A stretch of DNA of 64,000 nt, from assembly GCA_034401795.1 (NCBI GenBank), contig CM067373.1:86940448-87004447 (forward strand), written 5' to 3'. The DNA is from Chaetoderma sp. LZ-2023a. Its lineage: Eukaryota; Mollusca; Caudofoveata; Chaetodermatida; Chaetodermatidae. Positions 12,425 to 23,754 of the stretch are shown in pieces. The stretch's first letter is position 1. Each line of letters opens with the position of its first letter. A model generated the notes under the pieces. That model was given only the letters and a program-made list of their open reading frames with translations, was not told the DNA's origin and ran no database searches. The translations under genes and the position numbers were made by a program.

Positions 12425-12769
12425 TCTCACCCCTCCTCATCCTCATACTCCCTCCTTCTCCTCCTACGACCTCCCTTATTAGACCACCTCTTAAACTCTA
12501 TTTTTTTACACCCTATTATCAGTCATCCTCTTAAAATCTATTATTTTTACCTTACCACACCATCACGGTAGATAACCATGGAGAGGGCGCGCCACCGCTA
12601 CATTGAAACATAAAATACTCAACTTTTAAAGGTTAACATTTTCAGAAACCGGAACAGCAATATTGATTCATGCGCTTCGACAGTGTTCTAGAATCTCTCA
12701 AGTGTGCGAATATGTACGCCATTGTTCTTCAAACACTTGTGTGCATACGCACGCCATTGTTCTCCAAAC
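12425..12769 (-). repeat. right terminal inverted repeat of the 5.7-kb insertion
   Basis: Reverse complement of 7140-7500. It ends at TTCTCCAAACG, immediately followed at 12770 by LINE sequence (GACTAATCCCTTC) that is continuous with the 21-kb LINE copy. Confidence 0.7.
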
Positions 12770-13052
12770 GACTAATCCCTTCTTACTACCTAACCAATAA
12801 CACGATAGAAAAAGCTAAAGGACTTCTTTCAATATGCAACAGGCCAGTAAATACTTTTTATATGCCTAGAAAAAATAAGTCACCAGGTCTATTATCGCTG
12901 CTATTAATGTAATTAGTATTTATTTATTTATTTATTAACCTCGTGATAATCATTGTATATTTTGTCACCTTACTCGCCATAATAATTATTATAAATATGT
13001 ACCCTCATATGCTGCCTCGGTAACGTCGGTGTAATAAACGTGAAACTAATGC
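12770..13052 (+). mobile_element. LINE fragment (family A), right part and 3' tail
   Basis: Encodes the last residues of the LINE (NNTIEKAKGLLSICNRPVN, 'MPRKNKSPGLLSLLLM') and its 3' UTR with (TTTA)n, CGTGATAATCATTGTATATT and a tail AATAAACGTGAAACT. The minus-strand copy at 21015-21743 carries the same text, ending in repeated GAAACT units. The segment continues the LINE that stops at 7052. Confidence 0.75.
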
Positions 13053-13601
13053 GTGAAAAAACTAGATAAGCAACAAGAACGTTAACTCATATGTGTTGTA
13101 TTGCGTAGAAGACTTCTTTTAAATCTCACTAAAATCCAGAGGCATCGTTGACAAATAAGTCCAATGACAAACTTTAACCAAAAACGTTATCCATGGAGAT
13201 GCTTAATATATTCCATGTACAATACCATGAAGAAATTGAAACAATCTCAAAATTCATAATCCGAATGTGGTAGATTGCATCTCTGCACCACGTAGAACTA
13301 CTGTTTCAAGCTTCAGTGAATACTGAGGCATTGTTGAATAATGAAAAACTGCTTCCGAAACTTTAACCACACACATGTTAAAAATAGTCCAGGACCAAAC
13401 TTTAATTAAATTGAATCATTGTTGAAATTGCAAAGAACACCACTGTTAAATTTCTTTGACTTCTGGAAAGGCATTGACTGGACAAATAAGATCGATAGAA
13501 ACTTTAATCAAATTTTTTACCACAAAAAATGTTACAAATATTTAAAATGTCTAAAACTGTGAACATAGAGAACACGTCGGTTAAGTTTCAATCCGATGAA
13601 G
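13053..13601 (+). repeat. tandem-like repeat with AAACTTTAACC phrases
   Basis: The phrase 'AAACTTTAA(C/T)CA' followed by 'A.GTTA' recurs at about 13170, 13350, 13410 and 13510 and again at 14210-14250 beyond the MITEs. This suggests one repeat element that MITE copies 4a and 4b later interrupted. No gene is seen. Confidence 0.45.
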
Positions 13602-14179
13602 AATTCACATTTCTAGTTTATCCATCAATAATCTGATGTCATATGACGTCACAATTAACTAAGTGACGTGTGCGATAACGTCAAAATCATTATGTTATGA
13701 ATGATTTGATATAGTTCGTATTTAAAGCGTAATAGTCCGACACGTTGCACGAATGGACCTTTCCAAGTACATCCAACCATCATATGACGTCATAATCAAC
13801 TACGTGACGTGTAGAATGACGTCATAACCACCACGTCATGAATGATTCGAAATAGTCCGTCTTCAGCGCTTAATAGTCTGACATGTTGTGCGAATTGTAT
13901 GTCTTTATCATTTAATAAACATCCTGTTGAAAATTTTGAAACTAATTTGACTGGACGCTGTTGCTGACAAATTAGTTTCAAAATATTTTACATCTTACCT
14001 ATATAGTTTCCTGCAAATTGATAGTCAGGCAGTTCAGGCACCGATCTATCCCAACACTGCGAAGCGTGTGAGTGGAGCTTAGATAATGACGGGGCATAGC
14101 AAAAACTGGAAAGGTCTATTGTATTGTGTAGCTTAGATTAAGATGAGCGAGACATAGCTAAAACTGGAACGGTCCATTG
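13602..14179 (-). mobile_element. MITE copy 4a, interrupted by copy 4b
   Basis: An outer, older copy in minus orientation. Its left part is 13602-13751 (ending CGACACGTTGCACGAA) and its right part about 14121-14179 (GCTTAGATTAAGATGAGC ... GGAACGGTCCATT). A second complete copy sits between them. The middle of 4a is missing, so the interruption involved loss as well as insertion. Confidence 0.55.
13752..14120 (-). mobile_element. MITE copy 4b, nested in 4a
   Basis: Ends AATGGACCTTTCC (13752) and GGAAAGGTCTATT (14120). It has the family landmarks in reverse order: TGACGTCA twice (near 13787 and 13817), CATTTAATAAACATCC, the TTTTGAAACTAATTTGACTGG palindrome with a shortened loop, then GAAGCGTG and GACGGGGCATAGC. 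Confidence 0.7.
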
Positions 14180-14383
14180 TCTGCTAATTAATCAATAAGA
14201 CCAAGGAAAAACTTAACCAAAGCGTCAACCACAAAAATGTTACACATATTCCATTTTGAAAACTCCTCCACTCAACCACCCAGCCACCCCAACCCTGCTA
14301 ATACGCGGAGAGTAACCCCTCCGACGTCACTGCAGGAGGAGGTACAGCACCATAACCTCAGTTGAATACCGTCATTTGCCTGG
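14180..14383. other. continuation of the AAACTTTAACC repeat
   Basis: Resumes the repeat left of the MITEs ('AAAAACTTAACCAAAGCGTC', 'ACAAAAATGTTACACATATT'). No gene is seen. Confidence 0.4.
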
Positions 14384-15177
14384 TCCAGATGTTATCAAAG
14401 TCTGGATCAATAGATATTTCGGAAGGTAAGTCTAGCTGTTCAATTTGGCTCAAATCTTAACATAAGTAATGGTGTTGCCGTACACTGCGATTCCACAATT
14501 TAACAATATTTTAGATACCCGACTTATTCCAGACATATGCACGGAGGGACTGGTACAACCGATCTATAGGCTAAAGGCAAAGGACAAATGGACGACCCCA
14601 AAATGGACGGCCCCAACAACTGCAGGCCAATTACATTAATTAGCTGTTTAAGCAAACGGTTCACAAGTTTATAGGGATAGTACATGAGCACAGACCACAT
14701 ATTTGTATTAAACACTCTAATAGATATATTCAGAAGTAAGAAAAAGTTGTATAGTGCATCTATCGACTTAGAGAAAGCATTTGACACCCGGTGTATGGAG
14801 GTATTGTTGGGGAAATTATTACTACATAATATAAGCGGGGAAATCAGGAAAGTAATTCACAATACCGTATATACAGGAATATCAAATACCAAAGTATTTA
14901 ATAATAACGCAATATCTGAATCATTTACATGTAATTAGTGGAGGCTAGGGTGAGGAGGGTGGGGGGGGGGGGGGGTGGCTGTCAGAGGAGTAAACCGTTC
15001 CCCCATATTCTTTAACCCCAGAATCGATCACCTGTATGACTACTTGGAAGCAAGCCGCTGTACAGGGTTATCCATAGACGAGAATATTAACGCATACCTG
15101 AAACTAATGTTTCTGCTATATGCAGACGACGCTGCCATCTTAGGCAGGAAAGCATTGAATTAGAAAAGGTGCTTCCC

Positions 15178-15580
15178 CACGGACCTTTCCAGTTTATCCA
15201 TCAATCATATGACGTCGTAATCAAGTATGCGATGTGTAGGATGACGTCATAATCAATGACGTCATGAATCACGTAGGAAAGTTCATCACGAACGCGTTAA
15301 TGCTGACGGACTAAGCGTTGTTGTACAAATTCTATGGCTTTACTATTTAATAAAGATGCTGTTGAACATTTTGAAATTTATTTGACTGGGCGCTGTTGTT
15401 GCCATAGGTAGCAACAGCACCCAATCAAAATAGTTTCAAAATATTTAACAGCTTACCTGTATAGTTTTCTGGAAATTGATAGTCAGGCAGTTTAGGCACG
15501 GATTGATCCCAACACGGCGAAGCGTGGGTAGAGCTTAGCTAGAGATTGGCGGGACAGAGCAAAAACTAGAGTCCTCCATT
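15178..15580 (-). mobile_element. MITE copy 5, inserted in the LINE
   Basis: Diverged ends CGGACCTTTCCAGTTT and AGAGTCCTCCATT. Two TGACGTCA sites near 15238 and 15255, CTTAGTCCG-type box, TATTTAATAAAGATGC, and a long central palindrome 15362-15450 (TGACTGGGCGCTGTTGTTGC / GCAACAGCACCCAATCAAAA). LINE coding sequence continues on both sides. Confidence 0.7.
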
Positions 15581-15875
15581 TTAAGTCATACTGTAGAAGA
15601 TAGAACCTCCGGATTAACGAAGCTAAGAATTAAATTTTAATTTTTCGCAGCAACAAACAGCGGTGGAAAAATCCAAGCTTATTTGTAATGACAGGGAGAA
15701 AATTGAAATTACAGACAAATTACCAATATCTGGGAATCGACTTCTATTTTAACCAAACATAAAAATGGCACAAACATACCTAACAGAATAGGCCAATAGG
15801 GCACTCTATGCACTTTACAGACGGATAGGAAACATAGATCTTCCCATAAATTGCCAATTGACGCTACAAGCATTC

Positions 15876-16261
15876 CAATACTCACATAAGTTTGTGACCA
15901 GTTTTTCTCATGGCATCGAAATTTTGGAGGTCCCAGGAACACCACACCCTGAAATCCGGTGTCCCCATGTTGAAATCTGGGGGTCCCAAACTGGAATCAT
16001 GTGTTACCAAGCAGTATTTCTTTCCACGCTAAAATTAGAGGGTACCATGGACTCATAACTATGGATAGTGTTGGTCCCCATCATAGATGTTGTATTTTTG
16101 TGCAGAAACCTATAATTATATAATATTACACAATCATACCAGATTTTCATCCCATATGACCCACTGCCACAACTTTTGTGAGTTCCAAGCTGCATTTTGG
16201 GGGCATATACCCTCAAATGGACACTTATGAGAATCCCTAGTTGTGACATATGTGAGTATTG
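15876..16261. mobile_element. 386-bp insertion with CAATACTCACATA inverted ends
   Basis: CAATACTCACATA at 15876-15888 is an exact reverse complement of 16249-16261. The insert separates two consecutive LINE coding blocks and has no LINE-like frame itself, so a small non-autonomous transposon is the simplest reading. Its inside carries 'TCCC' phrases (GAAATCCGGTGTCCCC, GAAATCTGGGGGTCCC). Confidence 0.55.
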
Positions 16262-17150
16262 AAATGGCTGATATAATAGAAAGAGGATAGTTAATCTTTC
16301 TACGTAGGATACTGAAAGAGGACAGGAGTACACCCACAATTGTAATCTATGGAGAACTAACTAGATATCCGATTGCTATCACCATTCAACACATGATTAC
16401 TACATATTGGATCTCTATAATAAATTGTAAATAAAGGAAACTAGAAGATCCCCTATATAGATAGATGTATAAAGACCATATACACCACGAAGCACGGGTT
16501 AAATTGATTAAAAAGGTCCAAACAATCCTACAAAACGCCGGAATAGATCACGCGTGGGATAGGCAAACATCTCCCTATAGAAGTATTGCCAACGTCATAA
16601 AACAGACCCCACAATTCACCAATTTAGGGCCTACTCAACGTGGGGAGGTGAAATAAATAACTCTATAATAGGGAAAATATATAATATTTGAAAACATGCT
16701 TTGAATTCGAACCATACCTCACAAAACCTAACTATTTGAACAGGATAATACTAACGCGATTTCGCACAAGCAACCACAAATTATCTATAGAAAAGGGAGG
16801 GGTAGCGCTTGCCTAAGGAACAAAGACTGAGCGTACTCTGTGACAAAGAAGATATCAGAGATGAATATCACTGCCTATTTCTATGCGATCACTTCAAACA
16901 AGATAGAATTAGCATACCAGCAAAATATTACACATGCAGACTGAAGTACTATAAATTCCTCCAAATACTTTCTTGCCACAATCTCAACCTACTAAATAAA
17001 ATACCCAAATGCCACAACCTCTTGTATAACTAAATCTTCCATTTGGATAAGCCTATGGGCATAAGTTTCACGACTGTGACCCGTGTCTCTCTTTATAAGC
17101 AATAATTTGAGATTGACCCTTGTAAATAATATTTTTGATAAATATACCTC

Positions 17151-17775
17151 GTCAACTGATTGATCGGATACGGAAAACAATGCATGGATTAGTAATATAG
17201 AGCTTTCAACGATGTCCTGAATAAATCAGGTCATACCGTCTGTTAAGAATTCATGTTATTCATTACGCTGAATACGTATGGACAATCTATTCATTTGTTC
17301 TCCCATTCATTTTTCTAACTCGTCCTCATTCACCCATCACAACCCACTTAGCTGGATGAATGAATATGTATGTGATGACGAAGCGATGATGACAATGATC
17401 AATGAATATGTATATCAAAGATACTATACCATCATCAATAGTAGGGTCAGTCATAGATTGCGAGGTCAGGTCATGTGCAAATGTAGCTTGATGTGTCAGT
17501 AGCTAATAATCACAATCCAATATTCACTCTGCGTACCCAAGAAACTCATGTCAACACAAACAAGCGTTTGATGGGAGGATACGAGATTATTTGACTAGAT
17601 AGGTACGGCGACACTGGGGTATGTTGATCGTCCGAGAGCACAGAATTCAACTCTCTCCATGTAAATGAACTTATTCACAGTAAAGAGATGTTTAAGCTTG
17701 TCACACGTTTCACAATGATCATATGCCAATGTACATCACCACCTTCCACTGTCCCAGTAACACACGTGCAAACAT
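17151..17775. other. no recognisable gene
   Basis: The short frame at 17278-17502 matches nothing I know. Nothing else is seen. Confidence 0.45.
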
Positions 17776-18170
17776 AATTAACCTTTCCTGTTTATCCATC
17801 ATTCACATAATCAACTAGGTAACGTGTATGATGATGTCACAATCAATGACGTCATGCATGACGTAGATAAGTAGGTCACGAACGCATAATTGAAGACGGA
17901 CTAAGCGTTGTTGTACGAATTGTATGTGGTTACTATTTAATAAACATTCTGTTGAATATTTTGAAACTGATTGACTGGACGCTGCTGCTACCATAGTCTG
18001 CAAGAGCACCCAGTCAACTTAGTTTCAAAATATTCAACAGATTACCCGTATTGTTTTCTAGCAATTGATAGTCAGTGAGTTCATGGATCGATCGATTCCA
18101 ACACGGTCGAAGTGTGGTTGGAGCTTAAATAGAGATGGGCGGGGCATGGCTAAAACTTGAAAGGTCCATT
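17776..18170 (-). mobile_element. MITE, AATGGACCTTTC family, copy 6
   Basis: Right end TTGAAAGGTCCATT is good; the left end is diverged (AATTAACCTTTCCTG). It contains TGACGTCA near 17848, 'CTAAGCGTTGTTGTACGAAT', TATTTAATAAACATTC, the central palindrome, GATCGATCGATTCC and GATGGGCGGGGCATGGC. Confidence 0.7.
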
Positions 18171-20257
18171 GTCAACCATGTGGGATGGCCCCGCTATTAT
18201 TGACAACTCCAATAGGCACTCACCAAGCTGTTACATTAAAATTAATATCAAAGGAGAAACGAGTGGATAAATGACAACAACCCCACTTTACATAACACCC
18301 TACATGACGAACCCACGTCAATCACAGGGACTGGGGCGTACAAGGTACACTCGACCCCACCATCATGACAGAAGCTCTCCAATAGAAATATGCTGGGGCT
18401 GTAACTATCCAACCTGGCGAAACATGCTCAGAAATATGTCAGAAAATCCCCGTTCCAGACAACAAACAGAAATCTGCAAGCTTGAATGACAAGAAAGCAG
18501 AATCTGATCGCTTATAAACCTTAAAGAATAACACATCTCCACCATCTTACATACCATAATGTAAGGCAAAGTGTAAACGGCATGGTTTCAGGTAGGTTAT
18601 CTCTAGTTTTTAACCTATCTGAAACAATACTGCTTAACTCTGGGCTGTCGCCGTTTGTTTTATAATAATCAGCCATTCTCCTCCAAAACATTTGGCAAAA
18701 AGCACTGACTATCTTTGTATATGAAACGTGACACTACGTTTGATTCCTGTTTTTATTGTTTAATGATCTACTGAAACAATTCATGCGGCACAACCATGCC
18801 CTCATCATCAGAACATCAGCTGAGTGTACCACGACAGAAACTATTGATATTCTAGAAGCTGTCCAAAGTGCAACGGGATGACCGAGTGATCGGGAAGTCG
18901 AGATCAATAAAACCGTAAAAGCATTTTTCTCCATCTCAACGTAGAGGTAAAGTATGGAAATAAACTTTCCAACAGCTGCCACAGACATCCCTCTAACTTG
19001 GCATCAGTTTTGATACGAGTCTTACCATAGTCTCACAGATAGCAGACGCATAGCAAAGAGGATGCGTGAAACGAAAGCGTTTATAAAAGTTAGCAGCTGC
19101 AAGTAAGGTCTCTGATTTCTGTACCTTCAAACAGTGGTAATGACACATGGAACAACCGCTTAAGCGTGTTACAACTGCCAAAATCATAATTCAGCACATG
19201 GGCGCCATCTAGAATATGGAGCTCCGATCACCACGAGAGGAATAACACGCAAGCCAATTACTGCAGTAGAATTTCTGCCTTGTCCGTATGGATATTAAAA
19301 TTCTCGCTTCCCACTAAATAGACACTTTTTCACGAGATATTAGATGCCGGTTGATTTCTGTTAAATTTACCCAGCATGCTATGCTACGCAGCGTGCAGTG
19401 CTACCCAGCATGCAATACCCGGACTCTATAATCGTTATTCGTTTAGTCTATTTTCTGTGGAGGCCGTTATTTCTCAGACAAAACCAATCAACCTGCACGT
19501 GCAAATTGTCATTTGTCCTCCAACTCTGGAAGCGCACGCACGCACAGTCAGTATTTCAACACTGTTCTGCGCAAGTGTGTCAATTTCCAGGAGAAAATAG
19601 GAGAAAGCTTGTATATACTTTGACAATACTTTGCCTGAAATTTGTGCGCAACAGTATTCATTCAAATTATTTTCAAAATAATTATTAGGTAATGCGATTA
19701 CTACCTGCTACACATTTGATACTAATTTGAATGGACATTGTTACCGCAACAGCTTTCAGTCTATATATTCTAAAATACTCATCATAATTTTCAATCGACT
19801 CTCGCTATGGATTTCAAGAGCCGTGATGGAAAAGATGAGGCCAATAGTCCACTCTATGGTATGATTGATTATGTCATTCATGCCCACCAGCATAACCTTT
19901 CCTAGAGGAAAAACAAGACAAGATTGTGAGAAAACTTGTTGAAGAAATCCTCAATCATGAGAATTTTATATTGTTGTGTATGCTGCCCGTGCTATTTTGT
20001 AGACCAGATGCTGAGGGGCGGTTTCCAGACTGCACTATGAAGGAAGAGTGGGAGAGCAAAACTGAACTCGCCATCCTGGTGATGACGAGAGAGGACTGGC
20101 ATGCGCACATTGTTGCGAACATCCACCAAGTATGTGACACGCCTATAGTGCGTGATTGTGTTCAGAATCACTATCACATCACCCGCCCTCAAGCAGATGT
20201 GGCGACTCGAAGAGTGACATATAACCCTCTTTGATTCTAATACCACGCGCGCATGAA
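18171..20257. other. 2.1 kb with no convincing gene
   Basis: Two frames deserve mention. 18271-18489 (+) has a Cys-x2-Cys (CWGCNYPTW) but no further support. 19896-20234 (+) is open for about 112 codons, starting after a stop at 19893, and reads LVEEILNHENFILLCMLPV then TREDWHAHIVANIHQVC, ending NPL. It has ordinary amino-acid composition but no ATG near its start and no family I recognise. Either could be a decayed exon. Confidence 0.35.
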
Positions 20258-20372
20258 TGAATTAATGAATGAACGAACGAATGAATGAACAAATGACCGA
20301 AGGAATGAACAAACGAATAAACGAACGAATGAACGAATGAATAAATGAACGAATGAAAAATGAATAATTGAG
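20258..20372 (+). repeat. (GAAT/GAAC)n imperfect microsatellite
   Basis: Tetranucleotide repeat alternating GAAT, GAAC and AAAT units over about 115 bp. Confidence 0.9.
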
Positions 20373-21014
20373 GAGATGGTAGTATTTCTCCTATCAGCTC
20401 CCAAGTAAATCAATCTTGAATAATAGGAGGGGCACGTGACTATGGTCGATTCGATGAATGAGCCCAGTCAGAAATAGGACAAGAGTACTGTAAATACTAT
20501 TATACAATTTGCTGAATGCGACGATGACCATCTAATAGAAGATATGAATGATGGCTTGTAAATTGACGACGAGATGAAGGGTGGTGCCAGTTTAAAGACT
20601 GTATGTTAATGGAGGGATCAGCGTAGTGAGCAACACAACATTTTTCAAATGTACAGTGGACCTGCCATCATGTACTGGGAAGTAATCCTATCAAGTCGTA
20701 AAACCAATGATTATCTGACGAGGCTTTTGTTCATGTTCTTTGTCCACTCAGTGCCAACTCATTGCAGAGTTAGCAGCACTCGCCCGCTGATGTTGTTTTG
20801 AAGTCAACACCTCAGAGAACATGAACAATAATTCCTGCTGGAACAACCTATTTTGATGTTGCAGGAAAATGACATCGACATACGTTTAACCCAATAGTCA
20901 GTTGTTGATGTGATCGTGTCGGCGACCAGGGATGGATCCAGTGGGATGCTGGGGGTGATTATGCCCCCCTCCCCACACAGTGCCCTCTCTACTGGGAGGG
21001 GTGCCGTTCTCTCA
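20373..21014. other. no recognisable gene
   Basis: Non-coding. It precedes the 3' end of the minus-strand LINE. Confidence 0.45.
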
Positions 21015-21743
21015 GTTTCAGTTTCAGTTTCACGTTTATTACATCAGCATATGAGGGTACATATTTATAACAATTATTATGGCGAGTAAGGTGACAAAAT
21101 ATACAGTGATTATCACGAGGTTAATAAATAAATAAATAAATACATAAATAAATACTAATTACATTAATAGCAGCGATAATAGACTTGGTGACTTATTTTT
21201 TCTAGGCATGTAAAAGGTATATACAAATCTTTTGGAGAATTGGCCTGTTGCATATTGAAAGAAGTCCTATTGCTTTTTCTATCGAGTTATTGGTTAGGTA
21301 GTAAGAAGGGATTAGTCTTTGTCTTTCAGTGCCAAAATTTTCTGCAATGAAAAAGAAAGTGTAATTCGTCAATTACATGTATTACAGATGCGCTCATTTC
21401 GATCAATTCCCTCCCATCTCTTGGCCTCGATGTCTAGTTGGTGATTTAATGCTCTGAAGTGGCACAGAATTATAGCGTCGTGATGTGGCAATACAACAAA
21501 ATATTTTTCAAATACAGAATCACCCATTATATTATTGTAAAACGCTAACCGGCTTGAATTGAAAATTTCAGCTCTACGTTTTTCATTGAATTGAGTTTGT
21601 AAAGCTATTCTTACCTGCCTGGTGATGTTAGTCTTATTTACGTTTTCTGCGTTAAAGGCTGTATCAAATTCTGTTATTGTTAGTATTTCGCTGGGGCTGC
21701 CGTTTTTCCTTCCAACACATCTCAACCATTGTACTAGTACCAC
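21015..21743 (-). mobile_element. 5'-truncated LINE (family A), intact 3' end
   Basis: The minus-strand frame 21743-21369 gives EILTITEFDTAFNAENVNKT, 'SRLAFYNNIMGDSVFEKYF' and HQLDIEAKRWEGIDRNERIC, nearly identical to 6523-7056. After the last cysteine the sequence runs on through ATTGACGAATTACAC, AAGACTAATCCC, the (TTTA)n tract and a 3' tail of repeated GAAACT at 21019-21040. Because it is continuous here, this copy shows exactly what is missing between 7052 and 12770. Upstream of 21743 homology stops, so it is 5' truncated. Confidence 0.8.
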
Positions 21744-22876
21744 AACAGTGACTACGCGTTCTAATACGTTAGAGATTAATTTTAATTTTAACGCGAATTT
21801 AACTAGTGTAATGCCTTAATTTAATTTATGGGTGCAATGGAAATGTTCTAGGACAATGATCCGCGAAATATTAACACATGCGCAGTTAAATATAACGTCG
21901 TAACCGCCCAGCGAAGCAATAACCTGAGGCTATTGCTTCCCTTGGCAGTTGTGCAGCAATTGCTTCCAGCATAAAGCAGCAAAAACATTGAGCCCAATCA
22001 GTTGGTAATTAATTGTTCGTAGGGTTTGAATTCTATGAGTAATTTAGGCCGATTCTTAGTACCATCACGGGCACGATGTGATTCACCAATGATAAAAGCA
22101 TTACCCTCACCTACTCAAATTTTAAATTATAATTAGCTAGCTGGGGTCATATTTACCTCTGGAAATGCAGGAGAGGTCATCTGACAGCACCGAGATTTCG
22201 AAAATTCACGGACCCGGACCCCGGACCCCGCCTGGTTTGTCTACTGCGACATGGTCCGTGCGTTTGAGGTGCTCTTTTTCGTGCGTCATTACCATAAAAA
22301 ATGACGGTCTATATGGAATCCTTTAATGACTGAGTTGTACGTCATACAAGGTCAGATGATCGATGGATACTCTGGAAAGGTGGATTGTATGGTGATAAAT
22401 TTGGTTGTGCCAAATGAGCATGCTTGTCATTTATCTTATAGTAATAGCACAGAGCTATACGTGTTGTCTGTATGAATCTTCTTGTTGTTTTTTCTGTTTG
22501 AGGAATTTGTTTACTCACATACCTCCTTTCTTAGTGTACACACGAGTGCACGTCCGAATTGCCTCCTGTCCGATCCATCAGCCAATGTGTTATCATGTAC
22601 CGAAACATGCCTTCTCTCCTGTCCAGTAGTGGTAAATTAGCATATCTCTTCCACTGAAACTAAAAAATGAAAGTGGATAACATAGTGATGGTCCAAGTGC
22701 TTTTGTGATCTCAGGAATTGGCAGATAACGGTTATGTTCGGCACGAACCCGTAGACCTGGCAAACATGTTAAACAGTCTGTGCTTGCATAATATATGTAA
22801 TGTGCATTAACGCACGTGTCATTAACATGGACAATGGTGCGTTGTGGCGTATTTTGTTTTGCAAGATGGTGATCAG
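21744..22876. other. 1.1 kb with no recognisable gene
   Basis: Contains a short GGACCCGGACCCCGGACCCC run at about 22200. No protein frame resembles a family I know. Confidence 0.45.
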
Positions 22877-23227
22877 AATGGACAAATCCAGTTTTAGCTA
22901 TGCCTCGCCAATTTCTAGCTACGCCCAACCCACACTTTGCCGGTGATCGATCGATCCCTGAACATCATGAATATCAATTGAAAGAAAACTATACGTGTAA
23001 GCTGCTGAATATTTTGAAGCTAATTTTACTGGGTGCTGTTGCTGCCTATGATTATTAAATCGTAAAGACATACAATTCGTACAGCAACGCTTAGTCCGTC
23101 ATCAGTTAAGCGTTCCTGACGATCTTATCTACGTCATTCATGACATTATTGATTATGACGGCATCCTACACATCACGTAGCTGATTATGACGTAATTAGA
23201 TTGCTGGATAAACTGCAGAGGTCCATT
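22877..23227 (+). mobile_element. MITE, AATGGACCTTTC family, copy 7
   Basis: Left end AATGGACAAATCCAGTTTTAGC, right end GCAGAGGTCCATT. It has the family boxes in plus order, but the second half of the central palindrome is deleted and the TGACGTCA sites have decayed to forms such as TGACGGCA and TGACGTAA. Confidence 0.65.
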
Positions 23228-23754
23228 ATCGGAGTGTCAGCTTCTTTTTGAGCTGATTCCAGCTCTGGAACAGACTGCGTCACTTGATCAGTAACTAATA
23301 GCGTGTTTGCCTATTCTTCGAATCCTCCCTTGAGATAGAGCTTCAAGTCAGTCTGTTACAAATGTTTTGCGGTCCATTCATTACAAATGCGATTGGGAAA
23401 AGCAGTCTGATTTTGATCCAGAGCCAAGAAGTCGACTGTTTCCGGGGCAGAATAAAGTTTTTTTAACGTCAAATGATTTGCCCATTTGTGCAATTGTTTT
23501 TCTCTGGTGGCGCACTAGTTTATGACATAGGTCTGACATCTATCACACTACTAAATTACAGCAGATGTGCATGGGCTGGGTATCTGAAGGAACATTATCC
23601 AACAACCTTTGTAGATAGCAATTTTCTATTCTACTACACCTTTTCCCGTTGATAAAAGACGATCTAACAAGCATTCTGTAAGTATTGCTTTGCAATACAT
23701 GTCTCCTACCTGGTGATATACATCTTTAGAGATTGACAGTCAAAAATTTCATTA
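23228..23754. other. no recognisable gene
   Basis: Non-coding sequence before the first tandem-repeat element. Confidence 0.4.

Larger units (their letters stand above)
7053..12769. mobile_element. 5.7-kb insertion with long terminal inverted repeats
   Basis: The two ends are inverted copies of each other: 7140-7500 against 12425-12769. Shared landmarks include AACAATGGCGTACGTATGCG, GCACAAGTGTTTGGAGAACA, GCGCATGAATCAATATTGCT, AACCTTTAAAAGTTGAGTAT and GGTTATCTACCG. The insertion sits inside a LINE whose missing join is visible in the 21-kb copy. The left end has about 90 extra bases (7053-7139) absent at the right, and about 54 bases of LINE are lost at the junction, so the right end was probably trimmed. 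Inside are two broken or small gene candidates on the minus strand and several minisatellites. Long inverted ends and multi-gene content recall Polinton-like elements, but no integrase or polymerase is visible. Confidence 0.65.
14384..17150 (+). mobile_element. degraded LINE interrupted by two small insertions
   Basis: Pieces in order: RT fingers (TEGLVQPIYRLKAKDKW; 'NCRPITLISCLSKRFTS') near 14545-14670; RT palm STDHIFVLNTLIDIF ... ASIDLEKAFDT at 14684-14790; RT motif C as FLLYADDAAILG at 15110-15150; MITE copy 5 (15178-15580); the connection region (NRALYALYRRIGNIDLPI) near 15800-15850; a second small insertion (15876-16261); then RRILKEDRSTPTIVIYGELT and the C-terminal tail (YHCLFLCDHFKQDRI, 'LLNKIPKCHNLLYN') to about 17030. 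Stops and frame changes are frequent, so it is a pseudogene of an endonuclease/RT-type LINE related to family A. Confidence 0.75.

Noticed and set aside
18271..18489. Possible gag-like zinc knuckle (CWGCNYPTW)
   Set aside because: Only one Cys pair, and no following His/Cys at the required spacing.
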